DNA of 64,000 bases from Pseudoalteromonas aurantia 208 (GTDB taxonomy: Bacteria; Pseudomonadota; Gammaproteobacteria; Enterobacterales; Alteromonadaceae): NCBI RefSeq assembly GCF_014858725.1, contig NZ_AQGV01000012.1:1984001-2048000 (forward strand), given 5' to 3'. The notes beneath the pieces are model-generated. The model was not told the DNA's origin, made no database searches, and was given only the letters and a program-made list of their open reading frames with translations. Below, one piece after another: positions 37,120 to 44,971 of this stretch (position 1 is its first letter; the number at the start of each line of letters is the position of its first letter). The position numbers were made by a program, and so were the translations under genes.

Positions 37120-38747
37120 TGCGTTTACTGATCCCCCTATTCCTAATAATGAGTAGCTACAGTGTAGCCGCTTTTGAAAGGCTCAGTGCCAGTGTTGATA
37201 AGAACCCCGTACTCGTTGGCGAGTATTTCACCCTCACTATCGAAGCGGATGGCAAAGTCTCTGGCAGCCAGCCTGACACCAGTGCGCTAGCACAAAAGTT
37301 TGTCGTTAGTCCTATGAGCGTAGGTTCACGTACAAACATTATAAACGGGAGTATGAGCAGTCAAACTACATGGCAAATGCAGTTATTAGCCCGCACCGCA
37401 GGCACGTTTACCATTCCAAGCTTTACTGTCAATGGGAAAAGCTCTCAGCCCATTAATCTAAAAGTGATTGCGCGTAGTCAAGATAGCACAGCACAAGAAG
37501 ACATTTTCATTAAAACTACATTGAGTCCAGAAACCCTATATGTGCAGCAAGCTGGCTTATACACCGTAAAACTTTATATTGGAAAAGATTTATTGGATGG
37601 CCAATTAACGGCTCCGGTAATGAACGATGCGCAAATTACCTTAATGGGTAAGCAAAGTGAAGATTACGAAGTACTTGATGGCCGTCGCTATATGGTGATA
37701 ACACGAGAATATCTCATTCAACCGCAAAAAAGCGGTGATTACACGTTAGAACCGCCTATGTTCAATGGCCAGATACGCGAAAATTATCGACGTATGGCTG
37801 TGTCTGCAGTTGCTAAACCACTCACAATTGAAGTAAAACCTGTTCCTGAAAATTATCAAGGTGCTTGGTTGCCAAGCGAACTTGTCAATTTAAGTGAAGA
37901 GTGGCAACCTAGTAGCAATGAAGTAACCGTCGGTACGCCCATAACGAGAACATTAACACTGACCGCTGTTGGCATCACTAAAGAGCAATTGCCCGATATT
38001 AATATGGCGCAAATATCAGGGATTCGTAGTTACCCAGATGAAAGCGATCGAAATCAACTGGCTCGTGATGGAAGGGTTATTTCACAACTCATTACGTCCT
38101 TTGCTCTCGTGCCGCAGACTCCAGGCATGTATACGTTACCTGAGATGAAAGTTCCTTGGTTCAATACCGTTATTAAACGTGTTGAATATGCTACTTTGCC
38201 TGCCAGAACTATTTCCGTCATTGCTGATGTAAATCAAATCGCGACTCCAACAGTGACTGCCCCTGTACTCACTACACCGGCTAAAATACAAGATGCAGTG
38301 TCTACGCTGACTGCTGAGCAAATTGCCCAGCCGAGAAATGCCTACGACTGGCTAATAATGCTCTCTGGTTACATAATATGGCTATTAACGATCATTGTTT
38401 GGATCATTCGTAAACCTAAGCAGGTTAAATCGCCTGTTCCAAGTGAAGATAACACCCCAATTCCAACGCTGAAAACATTGCAAAATGCAGCACGGCACAA
38501 AGATAATGCGGCTTTTTATAATGCTCTGAGGCATTATGCCAGTGCACAAGCCAATAATCTCACCTTAGATGCTTGGATTAATCAGTTAGCAAACCCTAAC
38601 TTAAATATCGAAATTGCAAAATTACAAGCTTCACTTTATAGTGCGGGTGAACATTCGGTAGATTTATCTGCGCTCTTCCAGATGCTAAATCAAGCCATAA
38701 AAAAGAAAACTGCGAAAGCAGACAATCACTTAACTCAGCTATACTGA
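37113..38747 (+). CDS. BatD family periplasmic protein
   Basis: A 544-residue BatD (oxygen-tolerance) protein with a signal peptide (MVMRLLIPLFLIMSSYSVAA), repeated beta-sandwich domains (LSASVDKNPVLVGEYFTLTIEADG, TLSPETLYVQQAGLYTVKLYIG, EVTVGTPITRTLTLTAVGI) and a C-terminal membrane helix (about 410-430) followed by a cytosolic helical tail. The ATG at 37113 overlaps the previous stop and has GGAG ten bases upstream; ATG 37119 is an alternative. It completes the Bat operon, whose products protect against oxidative or envelope stress in some bacteria; the mechanism is unknown. Confidence 0.9.
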   Translation: MVMRLLIPLFLIMSSYSVAAFERLSASVDKNPVLVGEYFTLTIEADGKVSGSQPDTSALAQKFVVSPMSVGSRTNIINGSMSSQTTWQMQLLARTAGTFTIPSFTVNGKSSQPINLKVIARSQDSTAQEDIFIKTTLSPETLYVQQAGLYTVKLYIGKDLLDGQLTAPVMNDAQITLMGKQSEDYEVLDGRRYMVITREYLIQPQKSGDYTLEPPMFNGQIRENYRRMAVSAVAKPLTIEVKPVPENYQGAWLPSELVNLSEEWQPSSNEVTVGTPITRTLTLTAVGITKEQLPDINMAQISGIRSYPDESDRNQLARDGRVISQLITSFALVPQTPGMYTLPEMKVPWFNTVIKRVEYATLPARTISVIADVNQIATPTVTAPVLTTPAKIQDAVSTLTAEQIAQPRNAYDWLIMLSGYIIWLLTIIVWIIRKPKQVKSPVPSEDNTPIPTLKTLQNAARHKDNAAFYNALRHYASAQANNLTLDAWINQLANPNLNIEIAKLQASLYSAGEHSVDLSALFQMLNQAIKKKTAKADNHLTQLY

Positions 38748-38755
38748 GTTAAGTG
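38727..38755 (+). terminator. Perfect 12-bp hairpin across the batD stop codon
   Basis: CACTTAACTCAG (38727-38738) and CTGAGTTAAGTG (38744-38755) pair perfectly around a 5-base loop. The TGA stop of batD is inside the second arm. No T-tract follows (AAAATAATTG), so partial termination, transcript end protection or processing are all possible. It separates the Bat genes from the sigma gene 61 bases on. Confidence 0.5.
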
Positions 38756-38808
38756 AAAATAATTGAAAAATGTTGCAATAAAATTGACAACTACAAGGTC
38801 TTATTAGC

Positions 38809-39324
38809 ATGACCACAAAACAAAAACGTTACGAATCTTTGGTTCAGGTATATCACAGCGAGCTATACCGCTTCGCCTATTGGTTGTGCCATGATCCCAC
38901 TGTCGCTGAAGACTTAGTACAAGAAACATTTTTACGGGCATGGCGGTCATTAGAATCATTACAAGATGACAATGCCGCAAAGCCTTGGTTATTAACGATT
39001 TTAAGACGCGAGAATGCTCGGCGTTTTGAACGAAAGCAATTTGATTACGCTGATGTAGAAAATGACACCTTAGTGGATAATAGAAGTGTCACACTTGACG
39101 AAGAGATGGAACAAACCGTCATACAAAGGCAAATTGGTAAGTTATCTGCTGAATATCGAGAGCCACTGTTATTACAAGTTGTGATGGGGTGCTCAGGTGA
39201 AGAGATAGCTGAAATATTAGAGTTAAACAAAAATACGGTGATGACACGGTTGTACCGAGCTCGTAACCAGCTGAAAGAGGCTTTAACTGAAAATCATGAA
39301 CCTATTAAAGGGGCGTCAAACTGA
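38809..39324 (+). CDS. ECF RNA polymerase sigma factor
   Basis: A 171-residue extracytoplasmic-function sigma factor. Region 2 shows RFAYWLCHDPTVAEDLVQETFLRAWRSL, with the -10 recognition helix KPWLLTILRRENARRFER. Region 4 shows LSAEYREPLLLQVVMGCSGEEIAEILELNKNTVMTRLYRAR. AAGG precedes the ATG. Its stop touches the start of a DUF3379 gene (one-base overlap), the usual sigma/anti-sigma layout. Target promoters are unknown. Position behind the Bat operon suggests a shared stress regulon, but no copy of a sigma-specific promoter was identified. Confidence 0.92.
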   Translation: MTTKQKRYESLVQVYHSELYRFAYWLCHDPTVAEDLVQETFLRAWRSLESLQDDNAAKPWLLTILRRENARRFERKQFDYADVENDTLVDNRSVTLDEEMEQTVIQRQIGKLSAEYREPLLLQVVMGCSGEEIAEILELNKNTVMTRLYRARNQLKEALTENHEPIKGASN

Positions 39325-40037
39325 TGGATGAATTAGAATTTCGTCGTCGACTTTTTGCAGATCCCAATGACACGGAAGTCATTGATCATGCGATTGATAA
39401 TCCAGAGCAACAGAGCTTGGTGGATGAGTTGCAAGACTTTGATGCACAGTTAAAAAGTGCATTACAAGTAGAAGTACCTGCTGGGCTTGCTGATCGTATA
39501 TTGGTACAGCAACAAGAAGACCAAGCAAGCAATGTGATCCCACTTGCATGGTATCGAAAATATGACAAACCATTCGCCACGGCTGCAAGTATGGTTTTAG
39601 CGGTAGGCATTTACTTTATGAGTGCTACGAGCGCTCCTTTGCAAGCTGGTGAGCACGCACTAGAACATGTTTATTATGAAGTCAATGCGCTAGAGCGTAG
39701 TCAAGAAGTGGCTTTGCAAGTTGTAAATGAAAAATTGGCTATGCTGGGTGGTCAATTTGATAGCTTACCAGGCAAGGTAACCTATGCCACTTTCTGTAAT
39801 TTTAAAGGTCAAAAAAGCCTTCATTTAGTTTTTCAATCTGAACATGGTCCGATGACAGTGTTTATAGTGCCAGCCCAGGGTAATGAATATAAACATAATG
39901 ACAGCCATTTCAACGATGAAAGATTTGCTGGCATGATAGGCAATGGGCAGAAGGCCGACACCATATTAGTGGCAGATATTGGTACACCTATTGAAGACTA
40001 TCACAATGAAGTCAGTGGCGCGTTGCGCTGGTTATAA
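39324..40037 (+). CDS. DUF3379 protein, likely anti-sigma factor
   Basis: A 237-residue protein with an N-terminal cytosolic domain (about 1-80: DELEFRRRLFADPNDTEVIDHA, VPAGLADRILVQQ), one membrane helix (about 90-106: ATAASMVLAVGIYFMSA) and a periplasmic domain of about 125 residues. This is the arrangement of anti-sigma factors, and DUF3379 genes typically follow ECF sigma genes. It overlaps the sigma stop by one base. No zinc-binding HxxxCxxC motif is visible. The signal that releases the sigma factor is unknown. Confidence 0.85.
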   Translation: MDELEFRRRLFADPNDTEVIDHAIDNPEQQSLVDELQDFDAQLKSALQVEVPAGLADRILVQQQEDQASNVIPLAWYRKYDKPFATAASMVLAVGIYFMSATSAPLQAGEHALEHVYYEVNALERSQEVALQVVNEKLAMLGGQFDSLPGKVTYATFCNFKGQKSLHLVFQSEHGPMTVFIVPAQGNEYKHNDSHFNDERFAGMIGNGQKADTILVADIGTPIEDYHNEVSGALRWL

Positions 40038-40045
40038 AGGTTTAC

Positions 40046-40072
40046 AAAAAGGCGCTTTGCGCCTTTTCTTTT
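40046..40072 (+). terminator. Rho-independent terminator after the sigma/anti-sigma pair
   Basis: The stem AAAAAGGCGC/GCGCCTTTT with a short TTT-like loop and a T-rich tail (TTTTCTTTT), nine bases after the DUF3379 stop. Confidence 0.85.
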
Positions 40073-40153
40073 CGACCTAATTTCATCGCTTTATATTTAT
40101 CTTCTGGACAAGTTTCTTTAAAATCCTAACGACTTAAGATTTATAGGATTGTT

Positions 40154-41008
40154 ATGAGAAACTTTATAGTATTGTTTTCGCTAATCTCACTATTATTTGC
40201 CACGAGCTTTGACGTTGAAGCCCGCAAAAAATTTGGTAGTAAGAAATCAGGTAAAACCCACCAAACCAGTACCACCGCACAAAAAAAGCAAGTGGATACT
40301 AAATCTTTGACTGCAAATAAAACAGCGAAGCCAAAATCAAGTAAAAAAGGCATCATGGCGGGCGTACTTGGTGGTTTACTTGCCGGCGGTTTGATTGCAT
40401 CAATGCTAGGCGACGACTTCGAAGGCTTTCAGTTTATGGAAATGCTTATGCTTGCTATTGCGGCATTTGTGATTTTCAAGCTCATCAAAAGCTTTATGGC
40501 AAAGCGTCAACAACCACAAATGGCTGGCGCACCGCAATTTAACCAGCAACAAGCGTTTAACCAACCTCAACAGTTTCAAGCACAACAATCAACGTCCGGT
40601 GGTTTTGCTCAACAACAGGATGTGCCGTTCAATCTACCTCGTGATTTTGATGTAAATGGCTTCTTGCAAGGTGCACGTCAACATTACCATACATTACAAA
40701 ACGCATGGAATAGCAAAGACTACACCACAATGGCTGAGTATTTAAGCGCTGAATTAGTAGCTCAGTTCAAGCAAGAGCGCGAACAGCAAGGTGATGTAGC
40801 AACAGAAGTGATGTTTATCGATGCCGAAATGGTTCGTGCAGATACACAACCTGACGTATGGGAAATCAGTATCATGTTCAAAGGTAAATACCGTGATTTA
40901 GGCGATATGCAAGAAGAGCCAATTCATGAAGTATGGCACTTGGAACGCAAAACGGCAGGAGATGCACCTTGGTTAATCGTCGGTGTTGAAGATCACATAG
41001 ATAGCTAA
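40154..41008 (+). CDS. Tim44-like domain membrane protein
   Basis: A 284-residue protein with a signal-like first helix (FIVLFSLISLLFATSF), a Lys-rich segment (KKFGSKKSGK), a glycine-rich hydrophobic stretch (GIMAGVLGGLLAGGLIASML), another helix (about 96-113), a Gln-rich linker and a C-terminal Tim44/MBA1-like domain (about 165-284: FLQGARQHYHTLQNAWNSKD, MFKGKYRDLGD, EVWHLERKTAGDAPWLIVGV). Bacterial Tim44-like proteins are of unknown function, sometimes linked to membrane-protein or respiratory maintenance. It has its own terminator on each side and so is probably monocistronic. Confidence 0.85.
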   Translation: MRNFIVLFSLISLLFATSFDVEARKKFGSKKSGKTHQTSTTAQKKQVDTKSLTANKTAKPKSSKKGIMAGVLGGLLAGGLIASMLGDDFEGFQFMEMLMLAIAAFVIFKLIKSFMAKRQQPQMAGAPQFNQQQAFNQPQQFQAQQSTSGGFAQQQDVPFNLPRDFDVNGFLQGARQHYHTLQNAWNSKDYTTMAEYLSAELVAQFKQEREQQGDVATEVMFIDAEMVRADTQPDVWEISIMFKGKYRDLGDMQEEPIHEVWHLERKTAGDAPWLIVGVEDHIDS

Positions 41009-41018
41009 TACATAATTT

Positions 41019-41045
41019 AAAAAAGGCGCTTATGCGCCTTTTTTA
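41019..41045. terminator. Bidirectional terminator after the Tim44-like gene
   Basis: A-run, AAGGCGC, loop TTAT, GCGCCTT, T-run: nearly the same hairpin as at 40046-40072. Symmetric flanks let it serve the convergent lipoprotein gene too. Confidence 0.85.
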
Positions 41046-41143
41046 CTGCTTTAATTTCTCAGTATTTATGCCATATTAGTGCGTTCACCTTCACTTATTC
41101 TCAACAAAAACCTTCACGCATTGTGTTCATTAAAACCTTATGG

Positions 41144-42400
41144 TTAATTACTCAACACATCCAATGTTATATCTGAAAACCGGATTTTTTCGACTGCTAT
41201 GAGTGTATTGGTCCCATCTCGGTTATCTCGCATATCTTCCACCGTTACATAAGTGTTAGCATGGGCAATTTGATATTCGACTGACGATCCTGAAAATATC
41301 ACCGTGTTCTCAGCTATGTTTCCTGTGATGTGATTGTTGAGTTGATTCACTATTACATTGCTTTTGTTGGTGCCAGTGAGCGTCACATCTTTTAAATATT
41401 GTGCATGATGGGTATAAGGCAAATTCGCGTTAAACAGTAAGCTGAAGTCTCCGGTAAAACTTTCATCTATTCTGGCGTTATACGTTAAATAAGGAGCGAA
41501 AAACTTATTATCCATTAATGTTGCACCCAGTGGGTCTTTTGTCACAATATCTTCGCGTGTCTTAGCAACATATAAATCATGCATTCCAGTTGTAGGAAAT
41601 TCCATATTTGCTCCCCATAAACCGTAATATACATCCACAACGGCGGCTAAATATTCTTGCGATAAGCTATTCTCTGCGGTTAATTCAGTTATCCAATCCG
41701 CAGCTCCCATACCCCAAAGGTTCTGTGACTGCGCATCTATTTGCGCCGAGCGAATTTCGGCTTGAAAGCTCGGTAATGCGCCATTAAATGCCGTATTTTG
41801 ATCAACACCAATACCATAATCGTGTACCAGATGAAGTATTTCTTCATATGAAGCGTCTCGATGAGCATAATCTTGTGTGATGTACCACGGATGGCCTTCT
41901 ACCTGCATCTCACCAAAATAAAGTGGTTGCCCATCAAGTTCTGCCGCTTTATTTGTGCCGTCATCAACACCATTTAATAGCAATAATACTGCCCCATTTT
42001 CAGACATTTTATTCGCCACCGCCGTTTTATCTGAGCCATACTCTGAATCAGGCAGCGGTGCTAAAAAGTGCTCTAAAATAGAACGTGCTCGTACTATTTG
42101 ATTATCCGTGATCTGATCTTGAGCAACAATATGAATTGCTTTGCTATTGGGCGTTGATACCTGAGTATAACGATTAAATTTCAGCGTTTTAGTGTAAGTA
42201 CTTGCAAGCGAGCTCGGGATCTCACTGATCCCAAGTGCCAATGTTTGTATTGAAAGGCCTGCAGTATTACCCGCTTGGTTTATCGGTGGCGTTGGCTCAA
42301 TCGAGACCACAGTCCCTTTAGGCGTTGATTTGGCATTGCAACCGAATAACAGTGATGCAGCAAATGGAATTAAAAAGCAATTTAGATAGGTTATCTTCAT
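41144..42400 (-). CDS. Lipoprotein with degenerate zincin-like motif, function unknown
   Basis: A 418-residue protein beginning with a lipoprotein signal (LLFGC, Cys21). The middle has EEILHLVHDYGIG (E186-E187, H190, H193, G196), which resembles HExxHxxG of metzincin proteases but with Glu in place of the first His. The C-terminal 100 residues contain TGTNKSNVIVNQLNNHITGN, NTVIFSGSS and an ending DGTNTLIAVEKIRFSDITLD, very like the closing module of RTX/serralysin-type calcium-binding proteins. I could not assign a family. A peptidase-like surface lipoprotein or an inactive relative is possible. It is convergent with the Tim44-like gene and divergent from the two-component genes. Confidence 0.75.
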   Translation of the reverse strand: MKITYLNCFLIPFAASLLFGCNAKSTPKGTVVSIEPTPPINQAGNTAGLSIQTLALGISEIPSSLASTYTKTLKFNRYTQVSTPNSKAIHIVAQDQITDNQIVRARSILEHFLAPLPDSEYGSDKTAVANKMSENGAVLLLLNGVDDGTNKAAELDGQPLYFGEMQVEGHPWYITQDYAHRDASYEEILHLVHDYGIGVDQNTAFNGALPSFQAEIRSAQIDAQSQNLWGMGAADWITELTAENSLSQEYLAAVVDVYYGLWGANMEFPTTGMHDLYVAKTREDIVTKDPLGATLMDNKFFAPYLTYNARIDESFTGDFSLLFNANLPYTHHAQYLKDVTLTGTNKSNVIVNQLNNHITGNIAENTVIFSGSSVEYQIAHANTYVTVEDMRDNRDGTNTLIAVEKIRFSDITLDVLSN

Positions 42401-42768
42401 GGGTATTCCTCTTGATTAATACTTAACCTCAGCTCTCGATAAGCGAATTTGCCCAATAAAGCTATTTTCCTCACTCTCGGTGTTGCTTTTATTTGTAATA
42501 GCCCGAAATTACTGCATAAAAGCGCCTTGATATTGAACAAAATATCATCATTGGATTGTACGTAAGTTTGTTTTCAAAACATTTCCTACTCCAAAACCCT
42601 TATCCAAACCTGAGGTTACTTAGCAAAAATCATATAAGAAAAGAGGTCATGAATGCGTAAGCCTATGTAAGACATAAATTGCTTTGTAAGCGCTTGTAAG
42701 AAGCATCGAAACTTTTGCTAAAATCAGTACACTATAATGCACGATTTGTCACAACATACGGAGGCGCA
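42401..42768. other. Intergenic region with GTAAG repeat array
   Basis: 368 bases between the lipoprotein start and the response-regulator start. It contains four GTAAG pentamers (42657, 42667, 42686, 42696), listed separately, and a further single GTAAG at 42562. The rest is AT-rich with no frame worth calling. Confidence 0.6.
42657..42700 (+). promoter_or_regulatory. Direct-repeat array, probable response-regulator binding site
   Basis: GTAAG occurs at 42657, 42667, 42686 and 42696: two pairs, each with a 10-base period, with 19 bases between the inner starts. Helical-turn spacing of direct repeats is the hallmark of OmpR/PhoB-type sites, and the array ends 69 bases upstream of the regulator start. 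Confidence 0.6.
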
Positions 42769-43446
42769 GTGCACATACTCATAATTGAAGATGACCATGA
42801 AATTGCTCGATTAACCGAGATGTATTTGCAAAGTGATGGCTACCAAACCACCGTGGTTGCGGATGGCAATACAGCCATAACCACAATTCGTCATTCATCT
42901 CCCGACCTAATTTTGCTTGATTTAATGTTACCAAGTGTCGATGGGTTTGAGGTGTGTAAACAGGCTCGGGCATTTTATACTGGACCGATAATCGTATTAA
43001 CCGCCCGAGAAGATGATATTAGTGAAGTCAGCTTATTAAAATGCGGCGCAGATGATTACCTAAGAAAACCAGTAAAACCACATATCATGTCCGCCAGAAT
43101 AGAAGCGCTACTGAGAAGAACATACGTTGACGTCATAGAGACCGACAATGAGCCATCTCATACGCTTGAAATCAATTATGATACATTCTCAGTAACATTA
43201 AACAACACATTAGTTAATTTAACGACCTCTGAGTTTGATTTGCTCGCACTGCTGCACAAAAATGCAGGCCATACAGTATCACGAGAGGATTGTATTCACG
43301 CACTCAGAGGCATTCATTATGAGATCTCAGATCGCTCCATAGACATGCGTATCTCTGGACTTAGAAAAAAGCTCAATGATGACCAACAACCGTATAAACG
43401 GATCAAAACAATTCGAAATAAAGGGTATCTACTCATCAATGAATAA
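42769..43446 (+). CDS. OmpR-family response regulator
   Basis: A 225-residue regulator with a receiver (acidic pair in IIEDDHEI, phospho-acceptor Asp in LILLDLMLP, Thr in VLTARED, Lys in RKPVKP) and a winged-helix DNA-binding domain (LTTSEFDLLALLHKNAGHTVSRE, RSIDMRISGLRKKL, IRNKGYLL). The GTG at 42769 lies 4 bases after GGAGG; the longer frame to 42715 adds residues not seen in the family. Its stop overlaps the kinase start by eight bases. The pair resembles RstA/RstB or related systems; the stimulus is not known. A GTAAG repeat array upstream suggests autoregulation. Confidence 0.92.
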   Translation: MHILIIEDDHEIARLTEMYLQSDGYQTTVVADGNTAITTIRHSSPDLILLDLMLPSVDGFEVCKQARAFYTGPIIVLTAREDDISEVSLLKCGADDYLRKPVKPHIMSARIEALLRRTYVDVIETDNEPSHTLEINYDTFSVTLNNTLVNLTTSEFDLLALLHKNAGHTVSREDCIHALRGIHYEISDRSIDMRISGLRKKLNDDQQPYKRIKTIRNKGYLLINE

Positions 43447-44773
43447 GCTGATCATGCCGTTTTTTACCCGCTTATATGGCTTATTATTTTTGGCTATTTT
43501 TTGCAGTGTTTTCGTGACGATTTTTATTTTAGATAAGTGGAATGAACGGGATGCAATAGCTGACTTTGTAACAGATACTTTATTTGTAAAGCATGTATTG
43601 GAAAACCAGAGGGAAATGACCAAAACACCTGCGGATATTTTCTATCGCGGTATTGATAACTCACTGTATCCTTTTGATTTTATCTGGCTAGGTTCTGACA
43701 ATATCAGTCTATCGTGTCCACATTGCACTTTTATAGCACGCTATAACAACGCCGATGTATATCAATTAAAAGACGAAGCTTTATTATCTATTCATTCAGT
43801 CGAGGACAGCTCAGATAAACTCATTATCAAAGACAAACAACAAGAATTTTCGCTTCGAGAATACGCTCTGCCTACTTCCTCTTTCGATATAGAAGTATAT
43901 GCCCCTTTTATTGTCTTGATTGTTATTGTCGTAGTGATCGGAGTTGTTTTATACCTGCAGATAAGAAAGCTTCAAAAAGAAATCAATCACTTAAACCAAA
44001 TGAGCTATCAATTTGGTAAAGGCGATTTAGCCGCTCGGGTTAAGCCCCTTTCGGAGCCTTTAACTGTTCTCGCAACAAGTTTCAATAGTATGGCGGCTGC
44101 ATTATCTAATAAAATGAATGAAAGCCAAATTTTTGCACAAGCCGTTCCACATGAGCTCAGAACACCGCTAAGTAGAATACAATTGGCCTCAGGTATCCTC
44201 AGAAAATACAGTCTCACCTCTGAACAACTTGCCTTAATTGACAATATTGATCAATATATCTGCGACATTGATGAGCTCTGTACACAAGTAATTCAATTCT
44301 CCAAACTCAACATGCAGGTAAAAGAAGACGGTAACAAAACGTTTAATTTAAACCGCTTTATCGCATACCGAGTCGAACAACTTACACTGCGCTCAGTGAT
44401 AAGTATTAACACCCTTTGTTGCAAAAATATCACCGTTTACTGTAATTCAACGCACTTGCGGTTAATTATTGATAACCTGCTAAAAAATGCGGCGCAACAT
44501 GCTAAGCAACAAGTTGATATAACAGTCATAAGTACAAAAGGTGTGCTCAAAATAACCATTGAAGATGATGGCAAAGGCATATCAAAGCATGACCACGACA
44601 CTATTTTTGTTCCCTATGCTCGATTAGACAGCAGTCGTACTAGAAAAACCGGGGGGCTCGGCATGGGGTTAGCTATTGTAAAAGGTGCTGTTAATCAATT
44701 GGGCGGAGAAGTTAGTGTAGCCAGATCTTCCTCTGGTGGCGCCATGTTTATAATTAAACTCCCTATTTTGTAA
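43439..44773 (+). CDS. Membrane sensor histidine kinase with CPHC motif in the periplasmic domain
   Basis: A 444-residue kinase from ATG 43439, overlapping the regulator stop in ATGAATAA. Helix 1 (about 10-31), a periplasmic domain of about 120 residues, helix 2 (about 155-173), HAMP, HisKA with H238 (VPHELRTPLSR) and HATPase with N box (DNLLKNAAQHA), G1 (IEDDGKGI) and G2 (GGLGMGLAI). The gene layout and size are like RstB. The periplasmic domain contains C93-P-H-C96, the dithiol motif of DsbA, so a redox- or metal-dependent stimulus is a reasonable hypothesis. Confidence 0.92.
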   Translation: MNKLIMPFFTRLYGLLFLAIFCSVFVTIFILDKWNERDAIADFVTDTLFVKHVLENQREMTKTPADIFYRGIDNSLYPFDFIWLGSDNISLSCPHCTFIARYNNADVYQLKDEALLSIHSVEDSSDKLIIKDKQQEFSLREYALPTSSFDIEVYAPFIVLIVIVVVIGVVLYLQIRKLQKEINHLNQMSYQFGKGDLAARVKPLSEPLTVLATSFNSMAAALSNKMNESQIFAQAVPHELRTPLSRIQLASGILRKYSLTSEQLALIDNIDQYICDIDELCTQVIQFSKLNMQVKEDGNKTFNLNRFIAYRVEQLTLRSVISINTLCCKNITVYCNSTHLRLIIDNLLKNAAQHAKQQVDITVISTKGVLKITIEDDGKGISKHDHDTIFVPYARLDSSRTRKTGGLGMGLAIVKGAVNQLGGEVSVARSSSGGAMFIIKLPIL

Positions 44774-44875
44774 AAACCCCCCTTCCTATAAAACCATAGA
44801 GAGATGAATAAATAGCAGTTCATATTCACCTGTGTGCTAGACAGGCACTTCTAATACACGACAATTCATATGAAA

Positions 44876-44901
44876 CATGGCGCTAAATTTATAGCGCCAT
44901 G
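44876..44901. terminator. Perfect 10-bp hairpin between convergent genes
   Basis: CATGGCGCTA and TAGCGCCATG around loop AATTTA, between the kinase (ends 44773) and the M9 peptidase gene (ends 44972). No T-tract follows, so termination strength is uncertain. Confidence 0.6.
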
Positions 44902-44971
44902 CCGTAAGACTCCAAGCCCATCTGATTCTCTTACTGATAAATACTAAAGCAACATCAATTTAGGCTGAAAC

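Noticed and set aside
41144..42400. Calling the lipoprotein an active metalloprotease
   Set aside because: The first histidine of HExxH is Glu and no other zinc ligand is secure, so activity cannot be claimed.
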